The notes under the pieces are model-generated. The model was not told the DNA's origin and ran no database searches. It worked only from the letters and a program-made list of their open reading frames with translations. Below are positions 11,720 through 23,310 of a stretch of DNA of 64,000 nt, piece by piece. Every line of letters begins with the position of its first letter. Positions within the stretch are counted from its first letter, which is position 1. A program made the position numbers and the translations under genes. The DNA is from Colias croceus (lineage: Eukaryota > Arthropoda > Insecta > Lepidoptera > Pieridae), in assembly GCF_905220415.1 (NCBI RefSeq), contig NC_059554.1, positions 5,667,001-5,731,000 of the forward strand, in the 5' to 3' direction.

Positions 11720-14700
11720 GTAACATTTTTTCCTACTTTAATTAAAATCGCGGTCGCCACACCAAACAAAAACCACGAAGCCAACGAATCAATTTCGCGT
11801 CAGGAAATTACTTTGTAAAGTTGAAAAGGGTTGCGCGATTCGGTACCAAATTGAAATTCTTTTGTACAACGCGCCTTTACATGTCCGAAATGTTACCTGA
11901 CTCTGAATCATACCGCAACATTTTTCAATAAAACTTTATGCCGGCTTGCATTCGTAGACGCAAAGTAACAATCTAATTACACTTCGCTTTTTTACCTTAA
12001 CTAACTTGCTTAAACCTAACTGTAATATGATTTAAGGCATAGAGCTAATCTGTTTTACCAGGAATACTTCAAAAACTTAAGCACCGAAATAAGCAACCAT
12101 TCTGAATCACTAAATTACGAGAATATAGCTTTAAAAATAATTTCATAACTTTCATATTTAAATACCATAGCAAAATGTAAAAAGTTTTGAATCGTCGAAG
12201 TTCATTAACAAAATAAGCAATCTGACTAAAAGCATGGACCCATCGAGGTAAAAAGCAATTAGAAAGTTATGGAGTGTTCTTGACGATTATTTACGTATTA
12301 TAGAGTCGGATCCTCCGGCGGCTCGCTCGGAAATTTCTCTGCCAAGTACACGCCTATTTTGTAGACACTATCGTTGAACTTTAGGCTGCGCCGCACTGGC
12401 GTTTGTCCAACATTGAGACATTAAATTAACAAACAATAACATGCGAATTAAAGTAACATATCATCAGCTCATTAGGCAGCCATTTCTAACGAGTTACGTT
12501 ATAGCACGTACTCAAACAAACACATTCTCTGCGTGTATTTATTTAGTTAGCATTATGAGAAACCGCGTTTATTGTAACGTTTAGTTTGTGATCTGATATT
12601 TAAACGTAACATATTATTTTTTAGAGTACTGAAAGTTTTAATCATCATAATAATATGATATAACTAATATACTAATACACTTTAAATGTAGATAACGGTT
12701 TAAAGTAAGCCTATGAAATGTTGTTATATAGCTCACATATTACGATAAAATCAAAAAATTCAGTTGATTTAATTTTATTTTTGATCCTCAGGCTGCCTCA
12801 ATCAATGACTACTGTCAACAATTATTTTAAACAAAACTTAAAATAAAATATTTCCTTATACCACTAGAAGCGCAAGTCTTATTTCATTTTTACGGCTTCA
12901 TTACATGCTATTGTATAACCTAGACTATAAACTTACACCGACGTTTAAACTTCGTTTTATTCGAGCGCATTCAAAAAGATGAGCCAATATAAAAACAACG
13001 CAGTGTAAATAAACTATTTACTGCGGCTATTAAAAGCGTAACACCGTGAAGCACAGATAAAAAAGAAATATGAACCACTTGTAGTATCTGTGATGTCGTA
13101 ATAACCACTAAACATCTCTTGGCACAATATAGCAGAGTCAATAATTGGAAAATATTGTCGGGCCTTTACGAGAACCCTCCCAGCAGGGAACAAACGCTGC
13201 CAATATACGAATTCTAATCCCCACCAGGCCAACACATCCTGTTGTAATATCAACTTGTGTTTACGAGCGTGTTTATTATTCAGCATATTTGACGAGCCTT
13301 GTAATCAGTTTCATTATTTGACGCTGTATTAATATTGGAGAAAGGTTGTTTTTGTATAAAATGTAACATTTTTAATAATATTTTTTATAATGTTAAGTAA
13401 TTAAGTTATAAACCAATTACTTGTACTTCTAAATGCTACTAGGTTCTCTTCCTACTTGAATGATTTACATTTTTTGTAAATTGGATTATTTTTAACAATT
13501 AACACATGCATTAAACATAAAAATATATCCTATAATATTTTTATGCTTCTCGCTCTGTATACCAAAAGTCCGAACATTGTAAGTTAGTTAAAATAAAACT
13601 GTAAAGAAGATAATAATTCAGTATTAAGTCTTCGCTACTCGAAACCGAATCATGCGATACTTTGCCAAGTTCCCGCCGCACGGCCTTAGCGAAATCAAAT
13701 TTTCATCAGCGCTTTAATAAGTCGTAAACAATAAAGATGTTTCTAGCAACATTAAGTCTCATCAGCACTTAGGTTAAAAGCTTGTACTTGGTAAACAGCG
13801 CTTGACAAGCAATCGCTAAGTAAAGCCTGGAACACACTGTCGTTTGCCTTAATTTGTGTAATACCCGGGCTGACTTCATCACTCTAGTTGGAACTTTACA
13901 AGTATAAACGTTTGATACAACTTTAAGCCGATTACACACTTAGCGGGAATCGCACTTGAGCTTTTCGAGTTATTTTATCATTCTGCTTACCTTATTTTTA
14001 TGACATAAAAATAAAACTACAGATATCATGAATGTTTCGATTTGAAATCGACGTGAAAAAAAAAACCTCATTAAGAGGGATATAATTTTAAGCATTTTCT
14101 GTAATCATAATAAAACGCTAACGAGCCAAATTGGTATCTTTTAACATTTTGCGATATCTGATAGATGCGATACATGGAACTACTCAATGAGCTGTCCAAC
14201 TCAAAAGCTTCTTAATTGATGGTTATTAAAGGACTCCAACTTTTTGGGCAATAAATATACTTTTAATGCTCAAATTATGAATACACAACTTTCATACAAT
14301 GTAGCCTGATTCCAATTTATCCTGTACAAAGTGTAGCTGACGAGCTCCCGGAAAATTTAATTCCATCGACATTTTATTTTGTTCCTTAATCACATTTGTA
14401 AGGTATTCAAAACAGTCGTAAAGATACTTTAACTCGAGCTTCTGGCGATAAAACTCAATCTCACACGCACATATCATCATGTCAGATGTCATATACGGCC
14501 TTCATTTTGAACTTTTGAGATGACATTACGCGTTTTAGTGTCTCGCGAAATCGCACATTTGAATTACTTTTGCTTTTATTAGCGTAAACAGAGTTATGGC
14601 AATCTCTAGAATGAGCACTTAAAATTATATTGATAAATTTTTTATGTCGTGCGCATTTCATATTCGAGTTGGTTGAACTGCTTATTTAAACTGATTTATT

Positions 14701-17262
14701 TTCCAAATCCATTTATAGCGAGATTTCACTGGATATTTACAGAAGATATTGGATTTATTTTCAGTATTATTTTTCTTAACTACTTTTCTTTGACATCTTT
14801 CCAAGGACTGCTTGATTCAAATCAAGATATTTTCTTAGAATATACTTAAGGATAATTTTTCTATTAATAAAGTACTTATTATCTGAAACGTGTTTTATTT
14901 ACATAACGTCGTCCAACATCCAACTCAAATTATACCCTAATCCTTGAAAACCTAACATTTTGAGACGTCTTAACGCCTTGCACATACAAACCACACGGCT
15001 CTAGTGGGCACAATTTAAATCTTTAACACAATGTTATCTGCTGCAAACCGCAGAAGTCGCTAACAAGCTTCCTGCGAGTTGGACTCGCCCGAAACTCTCC
15101 ACTTTACAAGGGCTGCATTAATTCCTGAAACAAATAATGATATTGTTCATTTTAAAATATAATGACAGAATACGTTTAAAAGGGCTGTGTCTCTTTCGTA
15201 ATAGATTATTAATTAATTTTTCGAAATAGAAATAGACAATAAGCCACTAATTAGCCACTTCATATAATTAGTAGCTAATTATTATAGGCACAGACTACCT
15301 TGATAGAGGTTATTTACGATGGAAGAATTCCATTATTTGACTTGTTTTACAAAACACACATATCTAAATTTCAGTAAAATTAGATGTATTAAGAAAAAGA
15401 GTGTCTGTATAATATACTCGTATTGAACATATAATAAAAAAATCACTTCAGAATTCACAATGATGCAATTGGAAAATATAAACACACACAATGGTTGCCA
15501 TGATTTAAAGGTGCTCTTATGTAATTTCTGTAAAAGGCTTGATTTAAAAACAAATTAATTTTATATCATAAACAAATCGTCTAGAAAATGAAAAAACATT
15601 CGCCATAAAACGATTGGGCTTAATCACCCTGCTTATTCTTATTCACGCTCATTAAATTCATCCGATACCCAAATCGCTGTTTCCTCGTACAGTAAAACGA
15701 TATCATCAAAGGAAACTAATGAAATAATTTGATATTGTCAAATGCGCAGCCCTACAAATACAGATGAGGAGGCCACTCGAAGAGGGTACAAGACAATGAG
15801 GTCCAAGTATTGCAGTAGCGAGAGTCCTTCACCCCGTCCCGGGCCAACGGCTTTCTTATCCCGTAAATAACATTTCCAAGCCACTACTACAACAAAAAGG
15901 TTAGCTCTCGTAAAACTCTTTCTTTGAATAGAAATGTTGTTAATTTACGCTATTTCTTATTGTGACGCTGAGATTGTGACGTTCGAATTAAAGTTTAATT
16001 TATCCAAGTTAATGTTTCTTTAAAAAACACCAGCTCTTTTCACAATCATATCAAACGCTAAGAACTAAATGAGGAAATTTCAATGGTATATTATTTGTAC
16101 ATTGCGTATCTACTTTCTAACATTCCAATTACCTTTCCCACTTCTTTTAATCGAGTTTTCCTTATCCGGGCTGAAGACAGTCGCTAAGTTTGTTGTGGTC
16201 GTGCCTTTTCAAGATACAAGTTATCTTCGCAGTTTTCGAAACAAAGCTTCGTTGACTGTCTATTGTGCGATATATAATCAAACTTAAATTGTGCCCGGTT
16301 TATCAATTGAATTCGGTCTCACAAAGCGGTTTAGTTTTTAAGTCTCTACAATACGGTATTTTGTATAGCAACCTCAAATGAACGTGCTTCCGTAACTACG
16401 GTGCCTTGTGATTACACTATACAGTAATTTAGCCACAAATAAATATCAAAATAATATTTATTTCTCCTCGAGCTGCAAACCGCATAAACACACTTCATAA
16501 TGTGAAATATACGACACGGATAACAAATCGCCCGAGTCCCCACAAATGTACGAATATCCCTTTTGATACATTTTTTAAATGCTGATCCCTGAGCCCAGTG
16601 ACCTTTATGTTCGATAGAGCACACAATGTGTGTAATGGAGGCCATTAGGAACATCAGTGCGTTCACCCGTGACGCTACACTTGTCCCAATACTTTCCTTT
16701 TACATGCTCTGCTTAGCGCGTGTTACAATTTTTACTCCCAAAAGCTTAGGTCATAAAAGGTTCGCTGTGCTACAGCGCGAGTCAAGTAATTTAAACGTAA
16801 AGAAACGTTAACAAGAGGTTATTATTTTATACTCGAACATACAGTCTCATTACAACATGCGGGTGATGTCTATTGTGTTGTAGTTATAGAAAAAGTCTTT
16901 GAGGTGTTTTTATTTTGTTTTCGTTACTGGTAAAATTGTTTATTAAATTGGTCTAGGAATTGTCATACCAAGTTATTATCTTCTCTAATTAGTAGCAAAA
17001 TTCAAAAAAAATCGAAATTTACTTAAGATAGACCTTAATCGTATGTTATATTCATAAACGCACACATAGCACATTTCGCTCATTAATGAAGCAATAAAAA
17101 GTAAATATAGAGACATTTACAGTACATAATAAACTAGAAATAACTAGCAATCGCCCAATAAACCGCTCAAATTACCAATCTTACATCACGAGCCATTTCT
17201 TAAATTACGCCTGAAACAGCACGAACTCCGAATGTCGCCAAATTTCTTCTTGTTATTTTCAG
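11720..17262. other. Unassigned DNA with scattered GC-richer patches
   Basis: No gene or complete mobile element is recognised. GC-richer patches lie at about 12306-12410, 13665-13690, 15770-15850 and 16645-16800. The minus-strand frame at 13014-13286 (90 codons) and the frames at 14292-14492, 14649-14849, 16069-16287 and 16412-16811 show no domain, repeat, signal peptide or splice support that I can point to. An imperfect inverted repeat around TAATTAGC lies at about 15240-15285. Confidence 0.4.
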
Positions 17263-17316
17263 ATTGTGAATCACAATTCCGGGACCAAATGTGGGCTTGT
17301 ATTTACCAACCCGCAG
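17263..17316 (+). other. Candidate 54-nt internal exon
   Basis: A pyrimidine-rich acceptor (TTCTTGTTATTTTCAG) ends at 17262 and a donor (CAG then GTAAAC) begins at 17317. The 54 nt between are open in frame 0 and read IVNHNSGTKCGLVFTNPQ, so inclusion would not shift a frame. The surrounding 17200-17460 is GC-richer than the flanks and has open frames on both strands. Splice-like motif pairs arise often by chance, and no neighbouring exons were found. Confidence 0.2.
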
Positions 17317-17804
17317 GTAAACTCCGCTTGCAGTTAAAAAGGAATTCGGGGGAATTTTATCGCTCGTTAGAGACCTTAAACGGTGAGCGCGTCCGGACCG
17401 GGGAAAGGGCAAACCGCGATGTACATTCGCTATTCGCCTATTGATAGATAATGTTAATAGCAACTGAAAAGCCTGTTACGCATTCCATCGCTTTGAATCT
17501 GTGGTTATTAATGTAATATGAACATCAAAATTTTATCAAACAATTATTAAGCTGTCCCTGTTATTTCTATAAAACAGCAGAGAAATAAGACGATAATTGT
17601 GTACAAAACTGTGCGGATTTAAATTAATTAAGCAGTCAATTAAAATTAATTAATCTCTTAATTGACTCCAATTTATTTTCAACATTCACATCATGTCAAC
17701 GTTCGCGACTAAAATGCTTATAAATACTGTAATCGATTATCTATTTGAGGGATTTATACAACTTCCTCTAAATATACGAAACGTCGGATGCGGTATTAAC
17801 AATT

Positions 17805-17989
17805 TCACTAAATAGTATTTTTCAAAGTCGCTTTCTTTGTCCCTGTGTCCCTATGTATGCTTATCTTTAAAGCTACGCAACCGATTTTGATGCGGTTTTT
17901 TATATACCTATAGAGTGATTCAAGAGGAAGGTTTTAGTATATTTATCAGGTTTTAGACAAAGCGGGCGAAGCCGCGGACGGAAAGCTAG
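17805..17989 (+). mobile_element. Non-autonomous Helitron (TCACTA-ATAGTAT family)
   Basis: It starts TCACTAAATAGTATT, passes through GTCGCTTTCTTTGTCCCTGT and TTTTGATGCGGTTTTTTA, and ends GCGGGCGAAGCCGCGGACGG, AAAG, CTAG. It is a close relative of 37509-37696. The bases just outside are T and T. No coding capacity. Confidence 0.8.
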
Positions 17990-18434
17990 TATAATATATG
18001 CAAGTACTTGTAATCCGATATTATGATGTCCAACGTCTCATTAGGTTCGGAATACTTTATAAATTCCCATTAGCAAAGTGAATAAAGTGATTCAGTAACG
18101 TCGTGCTATCGTTACTGTCTTGATAATCGAAGTTGGGAACCGAGTTCAATGATAAGTGGTGATGGATCGGTTGCGATACACGCGATACTAATATTACTTG
18201 CTCCTCATTGTTATATGAAACTTAATAGTTTCACAATATACTTAGTTTGAAAATCGTGTGTAATCAGAGGAAAGGTTTGATCCATTGTATGTATGCGTAC
18301 GAAAATAGCTATGCGGCTTCCCCAAGGTACAGCAGACGTGTGGAGTTCATTGATTGATTTTTCTTTCCATTAACCATTTGTGTCTACCAAGCATATATTT
18401 CTTTTATTTCATTTCCAGAATTTAATAGATAATA
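17990..18434. other. Unassigned DNA
   Basis: This gap between a Helitron and a MITE fragment has no gene or repeat I recognise. Confidence 0.4.
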
Positions 18435-18482
18435 TAAAAAACATACCAGCCGAATTGATAACCTCCTCCTTTTTTTTTAAGT
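18435..18482 (+). mobile_element. Fragment of an ACCGACTTC-type MITE
   Basis: The stretch AAAAAACATACCAGCCGAATTGATAACC... followed by CTCCTCC and a T run matches the right part of the element at 60409-60655. The terminal GAAGTCGGTT has decayed to AAGTTGTTT. Only this end remains. Confidence 0.65.
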
Positions 18483-19045
18483 TGTTTAAAAAGTTTATAT
18501 GAGTATTTACTAAAGATAAAGTATGCGGTTATGAATGGACACAAATGCTACTATCGCTGAAAGCTAAACAGTGTGATTTACTGTGTTATATTATTGTAAT
18601 TAAAGTAACATAAATTGAAGGTAGTTTACAGACCATTTTAGAATATTTAGAACAGTAAAATTGAACAATTCGTTTCAAACATCCTTAAAGGGACTAAAAG
18701 AAAACAATTCATTTTGACAATTCATCAAATAAAAAAATAATAAAAGGACGCATAATAATAGAACCTCAGAACTGTATTTAGATGAAATTGATCAGGCATT
18801 CAATACCTAAAATATAATGGACATTTCAACAAAGGTAAGCCAAAACTGAATATTCATTGCATTCCCTAAAAAAATACGTTTGTCTACTGAAAAAACACTT
18901 CACCTATTGTTTTTGTATAAAAATTATATCCTTATAATTCTTGCTGTTTCTCGAAAGTTAATAAAGGGTTAGATATTATTGCATAAATAAGAGAGTTTTA
19001 AGACGAGCTATGTTCGATTAAGAAACCTTAGATACTGAATGATTA

Positions 19046-19164
19046 TCTATACATATAATAAATCTGTAGAAGGGTCAATTCTGTACATTGAAAATATTGA
19101 AAAAATAAATAGCAGGGGGTGTTACTGGATCGATACCAAACCCAAATATGTGATTAAAAAAATT

Positions 19165-19221
<57 letters not shown>

Positions 19222-19554
19222 ATGTGAAGGCATCACGTGAAAACTAGCGGTTCGATTTCGATGAAACTTGGTATAATTATACCTTATTATCCTGGGCGTA
19301 AAATAGGATACTTTTTATCCTGAAAAAATACGTAGAAAAAAATTAATCTTAATTTTTCAGTTTTATCCATAGACGTTGTTCCGTAGAACCGCGAACACAC
19401 GTTGCGTATTATTATAGGCCTAGACGTATTTGGGAATTGGGTCCAATAGATATTTATAAGATTTTATTGTCAGAGGTACCTATTCAAAATGGAGAAATAA
19501 ACCATCTACGCGAAGACCGACATCCGCGCGGACGGAGTCGCGGGCGGAAGCTAG
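19046..19554 (+). mobile_element. Long non-autonomous Helitron with GTCT microsatellite
   Basis: It starts TCTATACATATAATAAATCT between A and T, and ends CGGACGGAGTCGCGGGCGG, AAG, CTAG. At about 509 bp it is the longest Helitron here. A GTCT tract lies at about 19167-19219, followed by TTCGATTTCGATGAAACTTGG, a phrase common in this group. A related copy lies inverted at 33188-33676. No coding frame is believable; the frame ending in repeated Cys-Leu-Ser-Val residues is the microsatellite being translated. Confidence 0.85.
19167..19219 (+). repeat. GTCT tetranucleotide microsatellite
   Basis: About 13 tandem GTCT units form part of the Helitron body. The minus-strand sister at 33188-33676 carries about 10 units in the same place, and shorter tracts of three or four units sit in other Helitrons at 44.8, 47.6, 48.4 and 57.8 kb. 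Confidence 0.9.
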
Positions 19555-19606
19555 TAGAGAATAAAACTTTTTCTTCTTTCTATGAACTATTTATAATTTA
19601 ACATCA

Positions 19607-19850
19607 TCTATACTTATAATAAAATCGTAGGAAAGTCAAAACTGTACATTGGTGATCTACAATAGCTGGAACCGAAGCCAAAAATATAGTTTACAGAATT
19701 TTTGTCTTTAAACTCAAAAGCTTCTGCATGGATTTCCTTCAAATTTGGTACAGCTTGAGACCTGAAGAAAGACATGTAAATTCCACGGGATCGGGAACTA
19801 CGCGGGTTTTTCTTTTACTTCGCGGGTGAAGCCGCCTGGTAGAAAGCTAG
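19607..19850 (+). mobile_element. Non-autonomous Helitron (TCTATACTTATAATAAAATC)
   Basis: It begins TCTATACTTATAATAAAATC after A and ends TTCGCGGGTGAAGCCGCCTGG, TAGAAAG, CTAG before T. The GATCGGGAACTACGCGGG near the 3' end is shared with other Helitrons in the window. It lies only 52 bases after the previous copy. Confidence 0.8.
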
Positions 19851-20119
19851 TAACAGATATAATGGATAAGTATTTAAACATAGCTATTTAAAGATAAATT
19901 AAAATACACAGACCAAATTTATCATGTATACCTGCAACATAAATACGTTTTAACAATTTGATATACGTATGTTCGTACATACAAACACAAAATCTTTATT
20001 TCATAAACCTCTGCAATTTAAATGATTCTTCAAACATAACCTAGCAACAGTGATATTGAGCAATAACGAGGATTTGATTACTCCCAGCTTCATATCACAC
20101 ACCCCTACATAATAATATA

Positions 20120-20414
20120 TATGTCGCAGCCATGTGGATGAATCTGCTATTTGATTGAATGACTACCTAGGTCGTTCATTGAATGGCGACATTTTATTGA
20201 ATGACTAAAGGACAACTCGTCAAGTTGTTTAATGTAACGTTCAAGGAATTGACTGAACGTCATTTAGCATAGTCGTTGTTTAGATATTAGGGTGTGGGTT
20301 AGTTAGGTTCGTTGTATTATATCTGCATAGAAATCGAAGCCCCGCGGTGCGTCAATTAATGAACGAGCTAGTCATTCAATCAAATAGCAGATTCAACCAG
20401 AGGACGGCGACATA
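20120..20414. mobile_element. TA-flanked MITE with 49-bp TIRs
   Basis: The ends TATGTCGC...TGAATCTGCTATTTGATTGA are inverted at the right side (TCAATCAAATAGCAGATTCA...GCGACATA). The inner 27 bases of each arm (20139-20165 and 20369-20395) are identical; the outer 20 differ at six or so sites. TA flanks each end, as in Tc1/mariner elements. No coding capacity. Confidence 0.75.
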
Positions 20415-20684
20415 TACATACATAGAGCTCTGAGCTATAAACATACAGAGCGCGCGTTGAAACGGTAACATTGAAACTGTAACGTGTATTCGACTCAATA
20501 ATCGTAATTTCCTTTGATCCCACTGAATAGCATCGACAGAATTTTTCAACGTGATAAAATTTTACAAGGTTTACGTCCTTATTCAATAAACAAACTATAG
20601 AATATAGTAACGTCGATATAAATATATTTAATACAGAATAATTTATAAAGGGAGTATGTGTATGTACCTGTCCATACAGGTGTA

Positions 20685-20726
20685 CATAAATTTACATGCC
20701 CTGACCCATGGGCATGTAAATTTATG
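20685..20726. repeat. Perfect 17-bp hairpin
   Basis: CATAAATTTACATGCCC (20685-20701) and its exact reverse complement (20710-20726) are separated by eight bases. It could be a relic of a small inverted-repeat element or a structured RNA. Confidence 0.7.
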
Positions 20727-21382
20727 ATTTAATCAATAAGCGTACTAATGATACTGATATATAATCTTTTATACGAAAGCTATGAACTTTCTTCATAGGG
20801 TCGTCATATCCCGCTCAAACCAATCAGAGCAAAGTACAATCGATAATCAAATCATACAACGATATTTTATGTCGCCCCTACTACATATTATTATCATCAT
20901 TAAACAATACCATCATGATGAGTATTACATCAATTTTGAATTACGTTAAATTATAAAAAGTACTATCTTAAGTTCAATAAAACAAACACGACGAAGTCTG
21001 TCTTATCTATTGTAATAAACAAGATGATGTGTTTTAATTTAATCGCCTATATATTTCATGTGCTATAAACGCTTCGTCATAATCAGCCTTATATTTATTT
21101 TAGAGCTCACTTTTAAACTTGTTTACAGCGCTCTATTACCATGAAGTTTTAATGAATGCGAGCACCGCGCTTGTAATGACAAAAAATAACACCTGCTTTC
21201 GTATACAAATTATATTTCTATGTTAATTCTCAATCCGTGCTAATTATTCTGTTTGTTAAGATTGAATTTTGATGATTAATTATAATTTTAATGATTTGAT
21301 TACATAGAATTCAGATGGTTAATAAGCAGAGGATTTGGTATTGGATGGAAATATTATGGAAGTGTATAAAGCATTTTGGTTA

Positions 21383-22577
21383 GGGAGCCAGGTGCAAATT
21401 TGGTTAATTATTTCCTCTCAAGAGATAATTCGTCAGACGCATCAGAGTATAGTATTATAAAGCCTCGTGAACGTCAGCTGGCGCTCGGTTGGGGGGGTGA
21501 GCGGTTGTAGCCTCCCACGCACGTAGGAAAAAAAAATACATTCATTCATTTCCTCTCAGCTAAAAATTTGTCAAATTGTAGCTAACCCAATATCTCAACG
21601 AAAAAAAATAATCAGCTGGTTAAAACATGGTGTATTATACGTCAGATGGTGTCTCGAACATGAAAAAAATAAAATTATTTTCCGTGATTTCCTCTCAAAC
21701 AAAAATTTACCTGATGATAGCTTATAAGTAACTGTGGATATATATATAGGTCAGCTGGCTGTATCTTGGTGGAAAAACCGTCAGCTGATACTTTGAAAGT
21801 TATTACATAGGAGTTAGACAGAAGCATCTATTGCCAATTTATATGCATCAACTGACTAGGTTTTCTTCAACATATTAACAACGATATTAACAATCAGCTC
21901 AAAAATTTTCATCTGAGATGAAATGACGTATCTTTAATTATTATCGTTATTTTTAAAAATTCAAGCAACACACGCTAGCATATTATAGACAGTAATAAGG
22001 TACTTGGAGGTGGTTAGTTGTGCGCATGATCGGGGTACTACGTACATTCAGCCACATCGGTAAACATGTTTTTACAAATATTATAAACTGCATTTAAAAA
22101 TAACTATCATATCATCCAATTCACATAACTACCTAAAAGTGTAACAAATATGAAATAACCCACTAAAAACATTATTTGACTATAATTATTAAGAAAATAA
22201 TAGTAAAATATATAATTAATAAAGTTATTACTTATCTTTTACGGGGACTTATGTTGATGGAATTCCACGTATCTCGATGATTTTGTTAATGTCTCATTAT
22301 ATTCGAGACACCAGCTGACGTATAATACACCATGCTGTAACCAGCTGATTATTATTTTTCGTTGAGATATTGGGTTAGCTACAATTAGACAAATTTTTAG
22401 CTGAGAGGTAATGAATGAATATACTTTTTTTTCTTACGTGCGTGGGAGGCTACAACCGCTCACCCCCCCAACCGAGCTCCAGCTGACGTTCACGAGGCTT
22501 CATAATACTATACTTTGATGCATTTTACTAATTACCGCTTGAGAGGAACTTGGTCATAAAATCTGCTTCTGGCTCCC
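21383..22577. mobile_element. Foldback-type element with about 275-bp arms
   Basis: The left arm (about 21383-21657) begins GGGAGCCAG and includes AAGCCTCGTGAACGTCAGCT and GTAGCCTCCCACGCACGTA. The right arm (about 22302-22577) is its reverse complement, over 90 percent identical by eye from AGTATAGTATTAT inward and less alike in the outer 50 bases. The loop is about 640 bp. CAGCTG and CCTCTCA motifs recur in arms and loop. No target duplication was established and nothing is encoded, so it is a non-autonomous inverted-repeat element of unknown family. Confidence 0.8.
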
Positions 22578-22603
22578 GGACCATTTGGTACCCCGTAGTT
22601 AGA

Positions 22604-22649
22604 GTTACGAGATGTGCTACGAATATAAACTCGTAGCACATCTCGTAAC
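22604..22649. repeat. Perfect 19-bp hairpin
   Basis: GTTACGAGATGTGCTACGA (22604-22622) and its exact reverse complement (22631-22649) flank an eight-base loop. It lies 26 bases right of the foldback element and could be a separate small element or a structured RNA. Confidence 0.75.
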
Positions 22650-23060
22650 CTGAGTATATTAATAAATTTTATATTTGTCAGTGTAATTAGTTTCCCTTTA
22701 TACTACAAAATGTAGTATGTAGGTTTAAAAAAATGTTTATAAAAAACAGGTCTACACAGCATTACAATAACTAAAATATTTGGAAATTTGAATCGATAAT
22801 GAAGAAAGAATTTAGTGTCAAAACAAGATATATTAGAAAACGATATGCTTGTACACCTAATCCTAAACAATTATCTCATCATTAATTAATTGTCTCGTAT
22901 TAATTACTGATATTATAGATACATTACGCGGATTCAATACAGGGTCTATATCACTCATAATATATCACCAATTAAAGCTTATTATCCCTCCAGTGTATTG
23001 ATGTTAGAATCATTGTTTCAAATATTTCGTGTTAGTTTTTATAATGATGTCGTAGTGATA
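22650..23060. other. Unassigned AT-rich DNA
   Basis: No gene, RNA or repeat is recognised in this gap. Confidence 0.4.
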
Positions 23061-23310
23061 ATTTATTTATTTATTTTTACTTTATTTCGGGACAATTTTC
23101 GCACACGGCACGATCTGATCCCATACTAAGCTTTTCGCTTGTGTTATGGAAACCATATGGCTGATAAACATACATTATATATAAAATTTTAAATAAATAC
23201 TTATTTAGATAATTAACACCCAGACACGGAGCAAACATCTTTGTTCATCACACAAATATTTGCCCCGGGTGGGAATCGAACCCACGACCTCAGAGTCTGG
23301 TCTGGTCTTT
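23061..23310 (-). mobile_element. tRNA-like SINE, minus orientation
   Basis: On the minus strand it carries TGGGTTCGATTCCC (23271-23284), matching the Pol III box B and T-arm of a tRNA, within GTGGGTTCGATTCCCACCCG, and ends left in an AAATAAATAAATT tail. This arrangement is a common lepidopteran dispersed repeat. The tRNA-like head is incomplete: no clear box A or D-arm is seen at the right end, so it is a truncated copy, not a tRNA gene. Confidence 0.6.

Noticed and set aside
13014..13286. 90-codon minus-strand frame as a gene
   Set aside because: No recognisable family and no supporting exon structure.
19167..19219. Repeat array that could be mistaken for a CRISPR
   Set aside because: It is a GTCT microsatellite with no spacers, inside a Helitron in a eukaryotic genome.
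23261..23310. tRNA gene on the minus strand
   Set aside because: Only the T-arm and box B wording is present; no D-arm, anticodon arm or acceptor pairing, and an A-rich SINE tail follows.
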